DNA from: Providencia stuartii
GTDB taxonomy: Bacteria > Pseudomonadota > Gammaproteobacteria > Enterobacterales > Enterobacteriaceae
Direction: 5' to 3'
NCBI GenBank assembly: GCA_900455155.1
Contig: UGUC01000002.1
Location: forward strand, 1,922,001 to 1,986,000
DNA: 64,000 nt
Of the stretch, positions 1 through 10,600 are shown one piece after another; the stretch's first letter is position 1, and each line of letters opens with the position of its first letter. The position numbers and the translations under genes were made by a program. The notes beneath the pieces are model-generated. The model did no database searches. It saw nothing but the letters and a program-made list of their open reading frames with translations, and was not told the origin of the DNA.

Positions 1-581
1 TTATGCTGCTCAAGGAAGGCCACTAATGCTTCACGATAATTTGCACGAGCGTCTAAAGAGCCGATTGAGTTTAACTCTAACGTCACATGTTCGCTGATAC
101 CTAATGCGCGCCACCAGCGTGCTGTCATCATTATCAGTTCAGCATCAATGTCTGGCCCCGCAAGACCGAAAACTTCGGCGCCAAGTTGGTGAAATTGACG
201 ATAACGGCCTTTTTGTGGGCGTTCATGACGAAACATGGGCCCTAGATACCATAAACGCTGTTCCTGATTGTACAGCAAACCATGCTCAATACCTGCACGG
301 ACGCAACCGGCAGTATTTTCAGGGCGTAAAGTGAGACTTACCTCTGCTTTATCTGTGTCGTGACGGTCGATAAAGGTATACATCTCTTTTTCGACAACAT
401 CGGTCACTTCACCAATCGCTCTGCTAAATAGCGGGGTGTGCTCTACAATCGGGGTACGGATTTCACTAAAGCTGTAACCCTGCAAAATATTTTTAAGTAC
501 TGCTTCAATTTTCTGCCAGACTCGAGTGTCTGCCGGCAGATAGTCATTCATGCCACGAACGGCCTGGATATTTTTTGCCAC
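1..581 (-). CDS. hisS: Histidyl-tRNA synthetase, N-terminal 193 residues (cut by window edge)
   Basis: HisRS charges tRNA-His with histidine in the cytoplasm. The reading frame stays open from a GTG at 581 (protein begins [16 protein letters not shown]) to base 1, so the C-terminal part, including motif 3 and the anticodon-binding domain, lies outside the window. Class II core motifs are visible: the TLRPENTAG stretch and motif 2, [19 protein letters not shown] was chosen because the protein then begins exactly like the enterobacterial family, which also uses GTG in E. coli. It lies downstream of ispG on the same strand, as in E. coli, behind an intervening terminator. No frameshift is seen in the visible part. 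Confidence 0.97.
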   Translation of the reverse strand, partial: MAKNIQAVRGMNDYLPADTRVWQKIEAVLKNILQGYSFSEIRTPIVEHTPLFSRAIGEVTDVVEKEMYTFIDRHDTDKAEVSLTLRPENTAGCVRAGIEHGLLYNQEQRLWYLGPMFRHERPQKGRYRQFHQLGAEVFGLAGPDIDAELIMMTARWWRALGISEHVTLELNSIGSLDARANYREALVAFLEQH

Positions 582-754
582 GTTATGTCTCTATTTTTTC
601 GGAATCGAATAGACTCGATTATAAAAGCGAAATGTCATTGGGTTCAATCGACAAACCACAATATTCCGCTTCAATCGGGAATATTCTGCTCTTTTTGGGT
701 TTGTCCGTTTAATTTTTACATCAAGCTATGCGCTGAACCCCCGTCAAAAAGTCA

Positions 755-787
755 TAAAAACAAAAACTGGCCCTCAATGAGCCAGTT
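755..787 (-). terminator. Rho-independent terminator after ispG
   Basis: On the minus strand the stem AACTGGC/GCCAGTT with a 9-base loop is followed by T-rich sequence (TTTTTGTTTTT). It sits 10 bases beyond the ispG stop codon. Confidence 0.8.
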
Positions 788-796
788 GTTTGACAA

Positions 797-1918
797 TTAT
801 TTTTCGACTTGGTTTATCTTTATACGGTTATTTTCATCAAGCATTGCTGCTTTTGCGCGAATTTTCGCCTCAAGCTGATCAATAATATTGTCATTATCAA
901 AACGCTCTTTTTGGCGAACGCCATCTTCATAGAAACCACTTTTGGTTTTCGCGCCAGCCACACCTAAAGTAGAAACCTCGGCTTCACCCGGGCCATTCAC
1001 TACACAACCAATAATAGAGACATCCATCGGCGTGATAATGTCTTCGAGGCGCTGCTCCAAAGCATTTACCGTACCAATCACATCAAATTCTTGGCGTGAA
1101 CAGGTTGGGCAAGCAATAAAGTTGATGCCACGTGAGCGGATCCGTAACGATTTTAGAATATCAAAACCGACTTTCACTTCCTCAACAGGATCCGCCGCGA
1201 GTGAGATACGTAACGTATCGCCGATACCTTCAGCCAACAACATACCAAGACCAATTGCTGATTTCACTGAACCAGAACGAGCCCCACCCGCTTCTGTAAT
1301 ACCGAGGTGAAGTGGTTGATCAATTTTTTGCGCCAATAAACGATAAGAGCCGACGGCAAGAAAGACATCCGACGCTTTAACACTGACCTTGAACTGATCG
1401 AAATTCAGCCTGTCCAAGATATCAACATGTCGCATTGCTGATTCAACCAATGCTTCAGGTGTTGGCTCACCGTATTTTTCTTGGATATCTTTTTCCAGTG
1501 ACCCGCCATTGACCCCTATACGGATAGGAATGTTGTGATGACGAGCACTATCAACGACTTGGCGAATACGCTCTTCACTGCCGATATTACCTGGGTTAAT
1601 TCGTAGGCAGTCAACACCATATTCAGCCACTTTCATCGCGATACGGTAGTCAAAGTGAATATCCGCAACCAATGGCACATTCACGCGCTGCTTAATTAAT
1701 TTAAAGGCTTCTGCTGCATCCATCGTAGGAACAGACACGCGGACGATATCAACACCTACACGCTCAAGTGATTGGATTTGCCGCACAGTGGCTTCAACAT
1801 CCGTCGTGCGCGTATTCGTCATAGATTGGACAGCAATGGGAGCACCATCGCCAATAGGCACGTTACCTACATAAATTCGGGTGGATTTACGTCTTTTTAT
1901 CGGTGATTCATTATGCAT
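797..1918 (-). CDS. ispG: 4-hydroxy-3-methylbut-2-en-1-yl diphosphate synthase (flavodoxin)
   Basis: IspG (GcpE) converts 2-C-methyl-D-erythritol 2,4-cyclodiphosphate to HMBPP in the MEP isoprenoid pathway. The 373-residue product matches the usual length. The N-terminal TIM-barrel part is conserved ([35 protein letters not shown]). The C-terminal [4Fe-4S] ligands are in the CPTCSRQ motif and in the CVVNGPGE motif. It depends on cluster assembly, and the isc operon is in this same window. It lies between rodZ and hisS as in E. coli. Start is the ATG giving [16 protein letters not shown], conserved in enterics. Confidence 0.98.
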   Translation of the reverse strand: MHNESPIKRRKSTRIYVGNVPIGDGAPIAVQSMTNTRTTDVEATVRQIQSLERVGVDIVRVSVPTMDAAEAFKLIKQRVNVPLVADIHFDYRIAMKVAEYGVDCLRINPGNIGSEERIRQVVDSARHHNIPIRIGVNGGSLEKDIQEKYGEPTPEALVESAMRHVDILDRLNFDQFKVSVKASDVFLAVGSYRLLAQKIDQPLHLGITEAGGARSGSVKSAIGLGMLLAEGIGDTLRISLAADPVEEVKVGFDILKSLRIRSRGINFIACPTCSRQEFDVIGTVNALEQRLEDIITPMDVSIIGCVVNGPGEAEVSTLGVAGAKTKSGFYEDGVRQKERFDNDNIIDQLEAKIRAKAAMLDENNRIKINQVEK

Positions 1919-1999
1919 TTTAATTTTACTCTCTGGACATCCATGTGCTCTTAAACACTGTTGTGTAGTTGATAATCATTGCTTCGATGACCACTATAC

Positions 2000-2054
2000 A
2001 CAAAAACGCAAACTGCAAACTATCACAATTCTAGTTTTAGGATACAGTTTGCGT
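2000..2054 (-). terminator. Possible terminator between rodZ and ispG
   Basis: An inverted repeat, ACGCAAACTG (2006-2015) with CAGTTTGCGT (2045-2054), has a long 29-base loop. On the minus strand it is followed by TTTTTG. The long loop makes this weaker than a standard terminator, but it sits just after rodZ, where one could attenuate read-through into ispG. Confidence 0.4.
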
Positions 2055-2071
2055 CTTCTTAATTTGTGACT

Positions 2072-3020
2072 TTATGCTTCAGGTATTTTTAATTTAGCAG
2101 AAACGATTCGCTTTAATAAAACGGCTTAAGTCAACCACATTACCATTGAATTTGATATCAACGTTTGCGGGCGCACCAATATTTCAAGCGGTAAGGCCAA
2201 TTTACCTTGTAAATCCAAGGTGTCGCCGCTGTTCTTAATACCACTATACAAGACTTTATTATTCGCATCGCGAACTTCCAGCCAACATGAACCTTTAAAG
2301 CTCATGGTGAGCGCATCTTGAACGACAGGAGTAGCTACAGGCTCTTCCGTTGATTGAGTGCGATCAACGCTCACTGTTTGTATTAGGTGAATTCGGTAAC
2401 GGAACGGTTTTTACTGGCAAAGATTCAATTGGCTGATTCTCTGTCGCTTGAGCGGCGTTTAAGTCGACAAGGGTACCTTCACCTGTCTCAGATGTATTTG
2501 TTGGCGTCTCTGTTGACCCATTGGAAAGCTCAACTGGATTTCCACTTTCATTTTGCTGAGATATAAGCAAATCATTTTGATTTGCCATCGTAACAAATTC
2601 ATTTTGTTGTTTTTGATGATCTTGCCACCACCAAATACCAACCATAGCAATCAAAACAATGACAATTAGCCAGGTTAGTTTCATTAACCAACCTTCACGC
2701 TTCTTACGCTTTTTACCTAAAGAGTAACTCTGCATTGATGAGACTGTTGATGCCGCAATCGGCTCATCATTTTTAAGTAACGCATTCAATTCACTTTCAG
2801 GCACATTAACCATACGCGCATATAAGCGCATATAACCGCGTAAAAACGTAGGTTCAACGCCAGCAGGTTTCACATCCTCATCGATTTCCCTTACCGTACT
2901 AACTTTAAGACACAGACGCTCCGCGACTGACTCTTGTGTTAATCCCATACGTTCACGCGCTTGAGACAATAATTTTCCTACAGTGATTGGGGTTTGTTCG
3001 GTATTGTTATCGATAGTCAT
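2072..3020 (-). CDS. rodZ: Cytoskeletal membrane protein RodZ, broken by two or three single-base indels
   Basis: RodZ anchors the MreB cytoskeleton to the inner membrane and helps keep rod shape. The first 218-residue frame carries the cytoplasmic helix-turn-helix domain (about residues 12-80, VGKLLSQARERMGLTQESV), basic residues, then a membrane helix (WLMKLTWLIVIVLIAMVGIW). The frame then shifts near 2365-2374 into one carrying MSFKGSCWLEVRDANN, the start of the periplasmic domain. It shifts again near 2180 into IGAPANVDIKFNGNVVDLSR, and probably once more near 2110, to end KLKIPEA and stop at 2072-2074. Without the last shift it would stop at 2094-2096. All family segments are present in order, so sequencing error is more likely than decay. 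In E. coli pilW sits between rodZ and rlmN; here it is absent. Confidence 0.85.
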
Positions 3021-3114
3021 TTGCTGGCAACACTGTTTCCGAGTGAATGAAATATAAAGCTATTTTTCCTTAGCTTTACTCGTAATAATCCTAATGTGAT
3101 AATTATATTAATAT

Positions 3115-3142
3115 CATCACCTACAAAACATTGTAGGTGATG
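3115..3142 (-). terminator. Hairpin terminator after rlmN
   Basis: Perfect 12-base stem CATCACCTACAA/TTGTAGGTGATG with a 4-base loop, about 70 bases beyond the rlmN stop. The minus-strand downstream bases are AT-rich but not a clean T-tract. Confidence 0.6.
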
Positions 3143-3213
3143 AGGGCCATTTTGCCTATCCATAAATGACCCAAATGATAATTAGACCAAATATTTAGAC
3201 TTTATCTATAACT

Positions 3214-4395
3214 TCAGACTGCTTTCACCTTAATAGGTTCCCCAGCCATACGTTTTTTCAAGGTCCGTTTTGTTCGGTCAATCACTTCTCCCGCCAACTG
3301 ACCACAGGCGGCATCAATATCATCACCACGTGTTTTACGCACAATCGTTGTAAAGCCATATTCCATTAATACTTTTGAAAAACGATCAATACGACTATTC
3401 GAACTACGACCATACGGCGCCCCAGGGAACGGGTTCCAAGGTATCAAATTAATTTTACTTGGCGTATCTTTTAAACATTCCGCTAATTGGTGAGCCTGTT
3501 CAATACTGTCATTAATGTGGTCAAGCATGACATACTCTACCGTGACACGACCACCATTCGCATTGGATTTGGATAAATAACGTCTTACACTGCTCAGGAA
3601 TGTTTCTATATTGTATTTTTTATTGATAGGTACAATATCATCACGGATATCATCAGTCGGTGCATGTAATGAAATCGCCAAAGCGACATCAATCATATCC
3701 CCTAATTTATCCAGCGCAGGAACAACACCGGAAGTTGACAGTGTGACTCGGCGTTTAGATAAACCAAAACCAAAGTCATCCATCATGATTTCCATCGCGG
3801 GAACCACATTATTCAAGTTCAGTAATGGCTCCCCCATTCCCATCATAACCACGTTGGTAATAGGACGACGACCACTGGATTTTAATGAACCAATAATTTT
3901 TGCTGCGCGCCAAACCTGCCCGATAATTTCAGAAACCCGTAAGTTACGGTTAAATCCTTGTTGAGCGGTAGAACAAAATTTACATTCCAACGCGCAACCT
4001 ACCTGTGAGGAGACGCACAAGGTTGCACGATCATCTTCTGGAATATAAACCGTTTCGACTTGCTGGTCACCTACCGTTATCGCCCATTTAATGGTGCCAT
4101 CTGCTGAGCGTTGTTCTTCAGCAACTTCAGGAGCACGAATTTCAGCGACTTCCTTTAGTTTTGCTCTTAACGCTTTATTAATATCTGTCATTTGATCGAA
4201 ATCGTCATAACAGTAGTGATAAATCCATTTCATGACTTGATCGGCACGGAATGGTTTTTCACCCATTTGCGCAAAAAATTCACGCATCTGCTTGCGATTC
4301 AAATCCAGCAGGTTAATTTTTTGTGTGTTGTTTTCTGGTGTGACAGAAATAGCGGAGGAAGTTGCACATTGTGCACTGGTTGTCATATCGGACAT
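3214..4395 (-). CDS. rlmN: Dual-specificity 23S rRNA/tRNA adenine-C2 methyltransferase RlmN
   Basis: Radical-SAM enzyme that methylates C2 of A2503 in 23S rRNA and of A37 in several tRNAs. The cluster motif [13 protein letters not shown] (CxxxCxxC) is present. So are the SAM-binding GMGEPLLN segment and the conserved C-terminal cysteine (DAACGQL) used in the ping-pong mechanism. The open frame extends to 4476, but I place the start at the ATG at 4395 (MSDMTTSAQ) for two reasons: GAGG lies 9 bases upstream, and the longer version would overlap the ndk terminator hairpin. The product is then 393 residues, close to the usual 384. Neighbours are ndk upstream and rodZ downstream. Confidence 0.96.
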   Translation of the reverse strand: MSDMTTSAQCATSSAISVTPENNTQKINLLDLNRKQMREFFAQMGEKPFRADQVMKWIYHYCYDDFDQMTDINKALRAKLKEVAEIRAPEVAEEQRSADGTIKWAITVGDQQVETVYIPEDDRATLCVSSQVGCALECKFCSTAQQGFNRNLRVSEIIGQVWRAAKIIGSLKSSGRRPITNVVMMGMGEPLLNLNNVVPAMEIMMDDFGFGLSKRRVTLSTSGVVPALDKLGDMIDVALAISLHAPTDDIRDDIVPINKKYNIETFLSSVRRYLSKSNANGGRVTVEYVMLDHINDSIEQAHQLAECLKDTPSKINLIPWNPFPGAPYGRSSNSRIDRFSKVLMEYGFTTIVRKTRGDDIDAACGQLAGEVIDRTKRTLKKRMAGEPIKVKAV

Positions 4396-4462
4396 GTTAA
4401 GTTGCCTCGTTGTTACACTTTCGGCGAGTGCTACTTTGGTAGCACAACGTTCATAATAAAAT

Positions 4463-4492
4463 CGCCCTGTTAACAATTATATTAACAGGGCG
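4463..4492 (-). terminator. Terminator after ndk
   Basis: Stem CGCCCTGTTAA/TTAACAGGGCG, 11 perfect pairs with an 8-base loop, followed on the minus strand by ATTTTATTATG. It lies about 55 bases past the reconstructed ndk stop and ahead of the rlmN start. Confidence 0.75.
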
Positions 4493-4547
4493 TCGCATTG
4501 TACAAACTTTATAAGAATAATGCTAATGCATTACACTAGTTTACCAA

Positions 4548-4974
4548 TTAGCGTGGGCAGATTTCGTCTTCAGTGAAGAAATACGCGATTTCGCGGTTTG
4601 CTGATTCAACAGAATCTGAACCGTGAACCGCATTCTCAGTGAAGCTGTCTGCATAGTCAGCACGTAGAGTACCTGCCAGTGCATTATCTGGATTAGTTGC
4701 CCCCCATTAGGTCACGGTGACGTTGAACTGCGTTCTCGCCTTCTAGTACTTGCAGCATAATTGGACCAGAAGTCATGAATTCAACCAGACCTTCAAAGAA
4801 AGGGCGGCCTTTGTGCTCTGCGTAGAAACCTTCTGCTTGCTCACGAGTCAAATGCAACATTTTGGCGGCAACGATTGAAAAACCAGCGCTTTCAAAACGA
4901 TTATAGATTGCACCAATAGCATTTTTCTTCACTGCGTTTGGTTTAATAATAGAAAATGTACGTTGAACCGTCAT
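4548..4974 (-). CDS. ndk: Nucleoside diphosphate kinase, one extra base in a six-C run
   Basis: Ndk balances NTP pools by moving the gamma phosphate through a phospho-histidine. The frame from 4974 gives [18 protein letters not shown] and reaches the region before the active-site histidine, but stops at 93 residues. The break is in the run of six C at 4700-4705 (G on the coding strand). Removing one gives [19 protein letters not shown], then the active-site HGSDSVESA segment, and ends EDEICPR at 4548. The restored length of 141 residues is the family norm. The gene is almost certainly intact in the organism. It lies between pbpC and rlmN as in E. coli. Confidence 0.95.
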
Positions 4975-5217
4975 AAATAACCTCTTAGCGATATCGTGAC
5001 TTTTACTTTTGTATTCTTAACTTTCATGTTAATCAAAACACAAAGTAGATGTCAGTTGTAGTTTTTTATATTGTTTATCTTCTGATGACGAGCAGCAGAA
5101 ATTAAGGCGTTGATTATAGGGGCTACGATTACAATTTCCTACAGTCACATCAACATTTTGTTAAACTTTTTATAGCAAAAAACACTATTTTTTTGACTCA
5201 GTCACACTTTTTATTTG

Positions 5218-7539
5218 TTACTTGACTTTAAAATTAACTGACGTGACTTGCCCACCAAGATCTAATACCGAAATTTGATAGTTTCCTGCCTTATCGAAGG
5301 TCAGTAAAACGCTACCATTGTGCTCAGTCTCTTGGATCTGTTCACCATTTAAAAACCACCATTGCTGCCCTTGCCCACCTTGTGTCATTAGACGCACATC
5401 CAAACTCGTTTTTCCTGGTAGCCGTTGCAGAATTTCCCCATCACGGATGCCCGAAATAAACAAAGGTGGTGTTTCCGTACGCAGTGGAGGACAGGACGAG
5501 TCGATTGGCGGTAAACGATTTATCCGTTTTTCACTCTGTGGTAACCAAGACTCTAAGGTAATCGGCCACAAATAAACCTCTTTTTCCACTGCATTAGAGC
5601 AATCAGGAGCAACCTGCAACCCTTGTTCATTTACCCATATTTTCTGACGTAACCCCAATAATGATTCTTGATCTTTCGCCATTAATGTTGGCGGGATCGT
5701 ATTATCTAAAATCCAACTTAAACGGCGTTGCCGACAATTACTATCCCCTTCTGGTAATACAGTGCCGCTAGGCCAACAGATCATCGCTTGACTGACCGTT
5801 GATGGCTTGGTGTCTTTTGGCATCAATTGATTCGATTGATACAAACGCCCTAACAATAAATTATTCACTTGATTCATAATGGGGATCGCGGTCGCATAAC
5901 CTAATTGCCCGGCAACAGGAGTACCATCGGGCCGCCCCACCCACACTCCTATTGTGTAGCGTGGATTTACCCCGATAGCCCAAGCATCTCGATAACCATA
6001 GCTAGTACCTGTTTTCCACGCTAAATTAACTTGCGCGGTCAAACTACTATCAGGAACAGGGCGCGCTTCACCACCCATAATACGCCGAATAATCCATGCC
6101 GCACCCGCTGACATTAATTGGCGATCACGTATTGTGTCTGTTGGACGATAGCGCAACGGCGACACTTTCCCTTGACGAGCAAAAGCACTATAAGCCGCAA
6201 CTAGCTCATCCATACGAGCGGCAGTGCCACCTAAAATTAACGACAAATTAGGTTCGCTAGCTAAAGGAAAACGTAATTCTGTTCCCACATTACGTAATTT
6301 CGCCGTAAAACGCTTACTTCCGTAAACGTCAAGCACTTGTACTACGGGTAAATTCAGTGAACGGACTAATGCGTCACTCACACTCACAGGCCCATTAAAA
6401 CCGCTATCAAAGTTCCCCGGTCGATAATCATCGAAGCGTCGAGGCACATCTTGCAGTAAAGATTCAGCGTGGATCAAGCCATCATCCATCGCTAAAGCAT
6501 ATAAAAAGGGTTTCAATGTTGACCCCGGTGAGCGCCAAGCCGTGATCATATCGACATGACCAAAACGGCTATTATCTTGAAAATCGATTGACCCAATATA
6601 AGCTTTCACACTCATATCAGTATGATCAACTACCAATATTCCTAGCGATGTCTGCTTAGGAAGCTGGTTTTTCCAGTTAATTGCCATCTCTTCCAATTGG
6701 CGCTGCAACCCTGCATCAATGGTGGTTTCAATGACCGTTTCTTGTGCATCTTTGACAACTCGGCGCGCCAACAAAGGCGCAGAATTCGGATTTTTGCGTG
6801 GCGCTAACCAGATCTGTTCTTGTTTAATATCTTCAATTTTATCTGCTGGCCACACCTGATATTCCGCGAGTCTATCGAGCACTTTATCGCGTGCAGCTTG
6901 CGCTCTTTCGGGGTAACGGTCTGGCCTTAGTCGACTAGGTGCTTGTGGCAACACTGCAAACAATGCCGCTTCACCTGAGGTTAATTTATCAGGTGCTTTG
7001 TTTAAATAGACCCAACTGGCCGCACCGATACCTTCAATCGTACCTCCATAGGGAGCTCGGTTAAGATACATTTCCAGTATTTCATCTTTTGAATAGTGAT
7101 ATTCAAGTTGTGCAGTACGCCATAACTGTTTCAATTTCCCTGTTATGGTGCGGTCATGGGGATCGACTAACCGAGCAACTTGCATTGAGATCGTACTTCC
7201 ACCAGAGACAATGCGCCCTGAACTGACGTCTTGCCACAATGCTCTCAGTAATGAAAATGGGTTAACACCGGGATGTTGATAAAAATGACGATCTTCGTAG
7301 GTCAATAATGCTTCGATAAACTCAGGGGAAACTTGATCCAGTTTTACGGGGTAACGCCATATTCCTTCTTTATCCGCAAAACGCCAAAGTGGTGTACCAT
7401 CCTGGGCAACGACCGTGCGCGCCATCTCAACTTGTTTTATCGGCAATGGCCAAATCTTATCTGCCAGCAAAAATAAAAGAGGCAAAAAAATCACCAAGCA
7501 GAGCAAAACCAACCCAGCGCGTCGTAATCTTTTTTTCAT
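5218..7539 (-). CDS. pbpC: Penicillin-binding protein 1C
   Basis: Bifunctional class A peptidoglycan synthase of the inner membrane. Order: a short cytoplasmic tail, one membrane helix (VLLCLVIFLPLLFLLAD), a GT51 glycosyltransferase domain (YEDRHFYQHPGVNP, GGSTISMQVARL), a transpeptidase domain with active-site SPGSTLKP and the KTGTSYGYRDAW motif, then the C-terminal BiPBP domain. About 773 residues, complete. Start choice is uncertain: the ATG at 7539 (MKKRLRR) fits the family, but a TTG at 7560 lies behind a better AAGGG. It follows yfhM by about 50-70 bases. The two are an established pair, the macroglobulin being proposed to protect the periplasm when the wall is breached. Confidence 0.96.
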   Translation of the reverse strand: MKKRLRRAGLVLLCLVIFLPLLFLLADKIWPLPIKQVEMARTVVAQDGTPLWRFADKEGIWRYPVKLDQVSPEFIEALLTYEDRHFYQHPGVNPFSLLRALWQDVSSGRIVSGGSTISMQVARLVDPHDRTITGKLKQLWRTAQLEYHYSKDEILEMYLNRAPYGGTIEGIGAASWVYLNKAPDKLTSGEAALFAVLPQAPSRLRPDRYPERAQAARDKVLDRLAEYQVWPADKIEDIKQEQIWLAPRKNPNSAPLLARRVVKDAQETVIETTIDAGLQRQLEEMAINWKNQLPKQTSLGILVVDHTDMSVKAYIGSIDFQDNSRFGHVDMITAWRSPGSTLKPFLYALAMDDGLIHAESLLQDVPRRFDDYRPGNFDSGFNGPVSVSDALVRSLNLPVVQVLDVYGSKRFTAKLRNVGTELRFPLASEPNLSLILGGTAARMDELVAAYSAFARQGKVSPLRYRPTDTIRDRQLMSAGAAWIIRRIMGGEARPVPDSSLTAQVNLAWKTGTSYGYRDAWAIGVNPRYTIGVWVGRPDGTPVAGQLGYATAIPIMNQVNNLLLGRLYQSNQLMPKDTKPSTVSQAMICWPSGTVLPEGDSNCRQRRLSWILDNTIPPTLMAKDQESLLGLRQKIWVNEQGLQVAPDCSNAVEKEVYLWPITLESWLPQSEKRINRLPPIDSSCPPLRTETPPLFISGIRDGEILQRLPGKTSLDVRLMTQGGQGQQWWFLNGEQIQETEHNGSVLLTFDKAGNYQISVLDLGGQVTSVNFKVK

Positions 7540-7612
7540 AGATGGATATACCGCAAACAAATAGCCCTTATACCGAAATCATCACGCATCCAGTATAAGG
7601 GCTGATTAAAGA

Positions 7613-10600
7613 TTAACGAACGACTTCTAATTGGCCGTTAGCTTTACCTACCGCACGCCATTCAGGAACATACATCGATTCCACTTGTGGAGCCGGGATA
7701 GAATATACCCCCGGTGTCACGGCACGCGCCAAATAGACTAATGTTGTCGGTCTATATTGCTCAACCTCAACGGCTGCCACAAAGCGATCATCCCGATATT
7801 CCATATGGTTGACTTGTGATTGTTGCATATCATCAATCACTTCCTGCAAGTTTGGCGCAGTTTCACTCAGATTAGCACTACTATTTGCTAAGTTCTGGTT
7901 TTCAAGCTCTAAGCCAGCAGGCAATAAATCAACCACTAAAGCATCAGGTACTCTTTGTGAAGCATTAACTTCTAATTTCACCACGACCATTTCACCTGTT
8001 CTTAAACGATCGAGTGAAATTGGACGACCTTGCAGATCTAAATAGGTTCGTTTCACATTCAACACATTCGAACTTGGTGTTGGCGTATACAATGGATAAC
8101 CCACTACGTTCAATTGGCCATACAACGTGTTCGTTCCTGTATTTTCGATGCTATAACCTGTTTTTAGCTGCTCTTTAGTTAAAAACTCATTGATAGGCTT
8201 ATCTGAAGTCATCGGTGGTTGTTGACCATTAATGACCGCTTTCCATGGGGTCTCTGTATTATTCACATAATAACGACCCGCCAAGTACAGCGCATTGCTC
8301 TCTTGAGTTGAGAAGTACTGTTGAGATACCAAGTTGTTTGAAAGCATTTGCAGTTTTTGATCACGTGCTTTTGTCATCAATTGGTATTCATTCAGTAACG
8401 CAACGATCATCGCATCATCACGAATGATTGAGCCATAATCCCCACTGTAGCTGTAACGAGCTCGCTGCTTTTTCAACCCATCAGCAATTACATTATCACC
8501 CCGTGTTTTATCGCCCATCAAATTTAAAGCGATACCCAACTGTACTAGTGGCAACCCACTATTGGCTTCCTGACTTCTTGAGTAGAGTTGTCGTAGTGCT
8601 CCGAGAGGCGCCTTTTGCTGTGTTGCAAGTACTAAGCCCGCATAAGCTTGGGCTGCAAAACGTGCGGCTGATTGATCATCTACATAGGGGTAATTAATTT
8701 GATTACCATCTTGTAAATAGCTCAATAAACGACTATTAGCATTGGTTAATGCCTCTTTCGGCACCGCATAACCACGCTGATTTGCTCGGTTAAGGAAATC
8801 CGCAGCATATGCCGTTAGCCAGTACTCTTCTCTACCGTTACGATCCCATAACGAGAAACCACCATCAGGACGTTGCATGCTTAATAAATGAGGGATCCCC
8901 AATTCAATGGCTTTGCGACGGTCATCATCTGTCTGCGATTTTATACCTAACTTATTCAGCTCTGCTTGTGAAGAGTATAACGATGGATACAAGCCACTGA
9001 TTGTCTGCTCAAGACAGCCATATGGATAGGCAAATAGCTCACGAATATAGCGAGCAATCTGCAATGGTGGACGGCTAGTTAGTAAAACTTGACCTTCGAG
9101 CGTATTAGGGGAGAGACCTTGTAAATTCTCGGTTGGTAATGACCATTGCTCACCCGGCTCAATAGCAACAGCATAAGAGACCGTTTCCGCAGGCTGTGCA
9201 GGGCGAACCCCGACTTTCCAACTATTGCTATACGCTTTCAATGATTCATCTGGCAAATCAATACCATTGATTGTCATTGAAACCTCACCCTGACCATAAC
9301 CATAATCCGCGCGAACTGGCAACGTTACCGTTGTACGTTTACCTTTCACTAAGGCTAGCTCTTTCGTGGCGGTTCCTTCTAATTTCACCATTCCAGAGGC
9401 TTTAAAAGTCACTGTCACATTTTGTGTATTGTCCGTCGTGTTAGTGAGATCTAATGCGAAGTAAGATTTATCACCACCAGCCATAAAACGTGGCATCGAC
9501 ATTTGAGTGATAAGCGGCGCCGCTACCACGACTTTACTATCAGCATGACCAAAATCCTTCTCATTCCATGCTTGAGCCATTACGCGCAACTCACCATTAA
9601 AATCAGGGATCGGTAAGCTAATTTCACCTTCACCATTTTTATCTAATGTGACAGGTGCCGCCTGTTCCGCAATGATTTGCACTTCTGTAAGTGGCTTCAT
9701 TCCACCACGATCTAATGAAGTATCTTCACCATCACCACCAAAACGTAAATTTGCTAACTTACCTTGGCCTTCAATGAGGTGACCGTACACATCGTACTGA
9801 TCGACACTGTAACGTTTACGACCAAAGAAGGCGTCATACGGATCGGGCGTTTTAAAATCAGTAATGTTCAACACGCCAGTATCCACAGCAGATAGCAATA
9901 CATTGACTTTTTCAGGTAATGGCTTGCCATCTTGTGCCGTCGCTTTCACTTTAACGATAAGGTCTTGGTTTGGACGCATTTGGGTTGGTGCTGAGAGCGC
10001 TAATCCAATCTTGCGATTTTCATCCGCTAACGGAAGATGAAGTACCCCAATCGCTCGCTTAACCGTTGCCTCTTTCGAGTCATCTCCTGGACGAACAACG
10101 ACCGCAGTAATGTATAGGTCATGGCGAGCCCACTCTTTATTCACTGGTACCTCAATTTCCATTCCTTTTTCAGGAACATCAATTTCTTGCCACCACAGTG
10201 GACCATTACTTGATTCAAGTAAAATATAACCTTTACCCGCTTTTGGTGATTCCACACGAACTTTTGCTTTTTCACCCGGTAAATAAGCCGGTTTATTTAA
10301 ACTCAGCTTAACTTGATCAGGGCGCACAGCCCCATTACCGCCCGTATTGTCTTGCCATGAATAACCGGCCCAAAACGGTAGACTGGTGACTAATTGGTTA
10401 TTTTCATTGATAACCTCAAGACGGAAGGCACCCCAATCAACAGGAAATGAGACTTTTGTTGTCTGACCTTGACTAATCTTGATGTTTTCATTGGCCATCA
10501 CTAAATCTTTTTGATCATAGTTTGATGTCCAACCACCACTTTCAGACCAATTCCAATAATAATCACGACGCTCATAAATTAGGCGTGCAGTTAAATTGTT

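Noticed and set aside
438-878. 146-codon plus-strand frame over the hisS-ispG boundary
   Set aside because: It runs antisense through hisS, the ispG terminator and the ispG end; both real genes explain the region.
4396-4476. N-terminal extension of rlmN to the upstream ATG at 4476
   Set aside because: It overlaps the ndk terminator hairpin, lacks family similarity, and a better start with GAGG exists at 4395.
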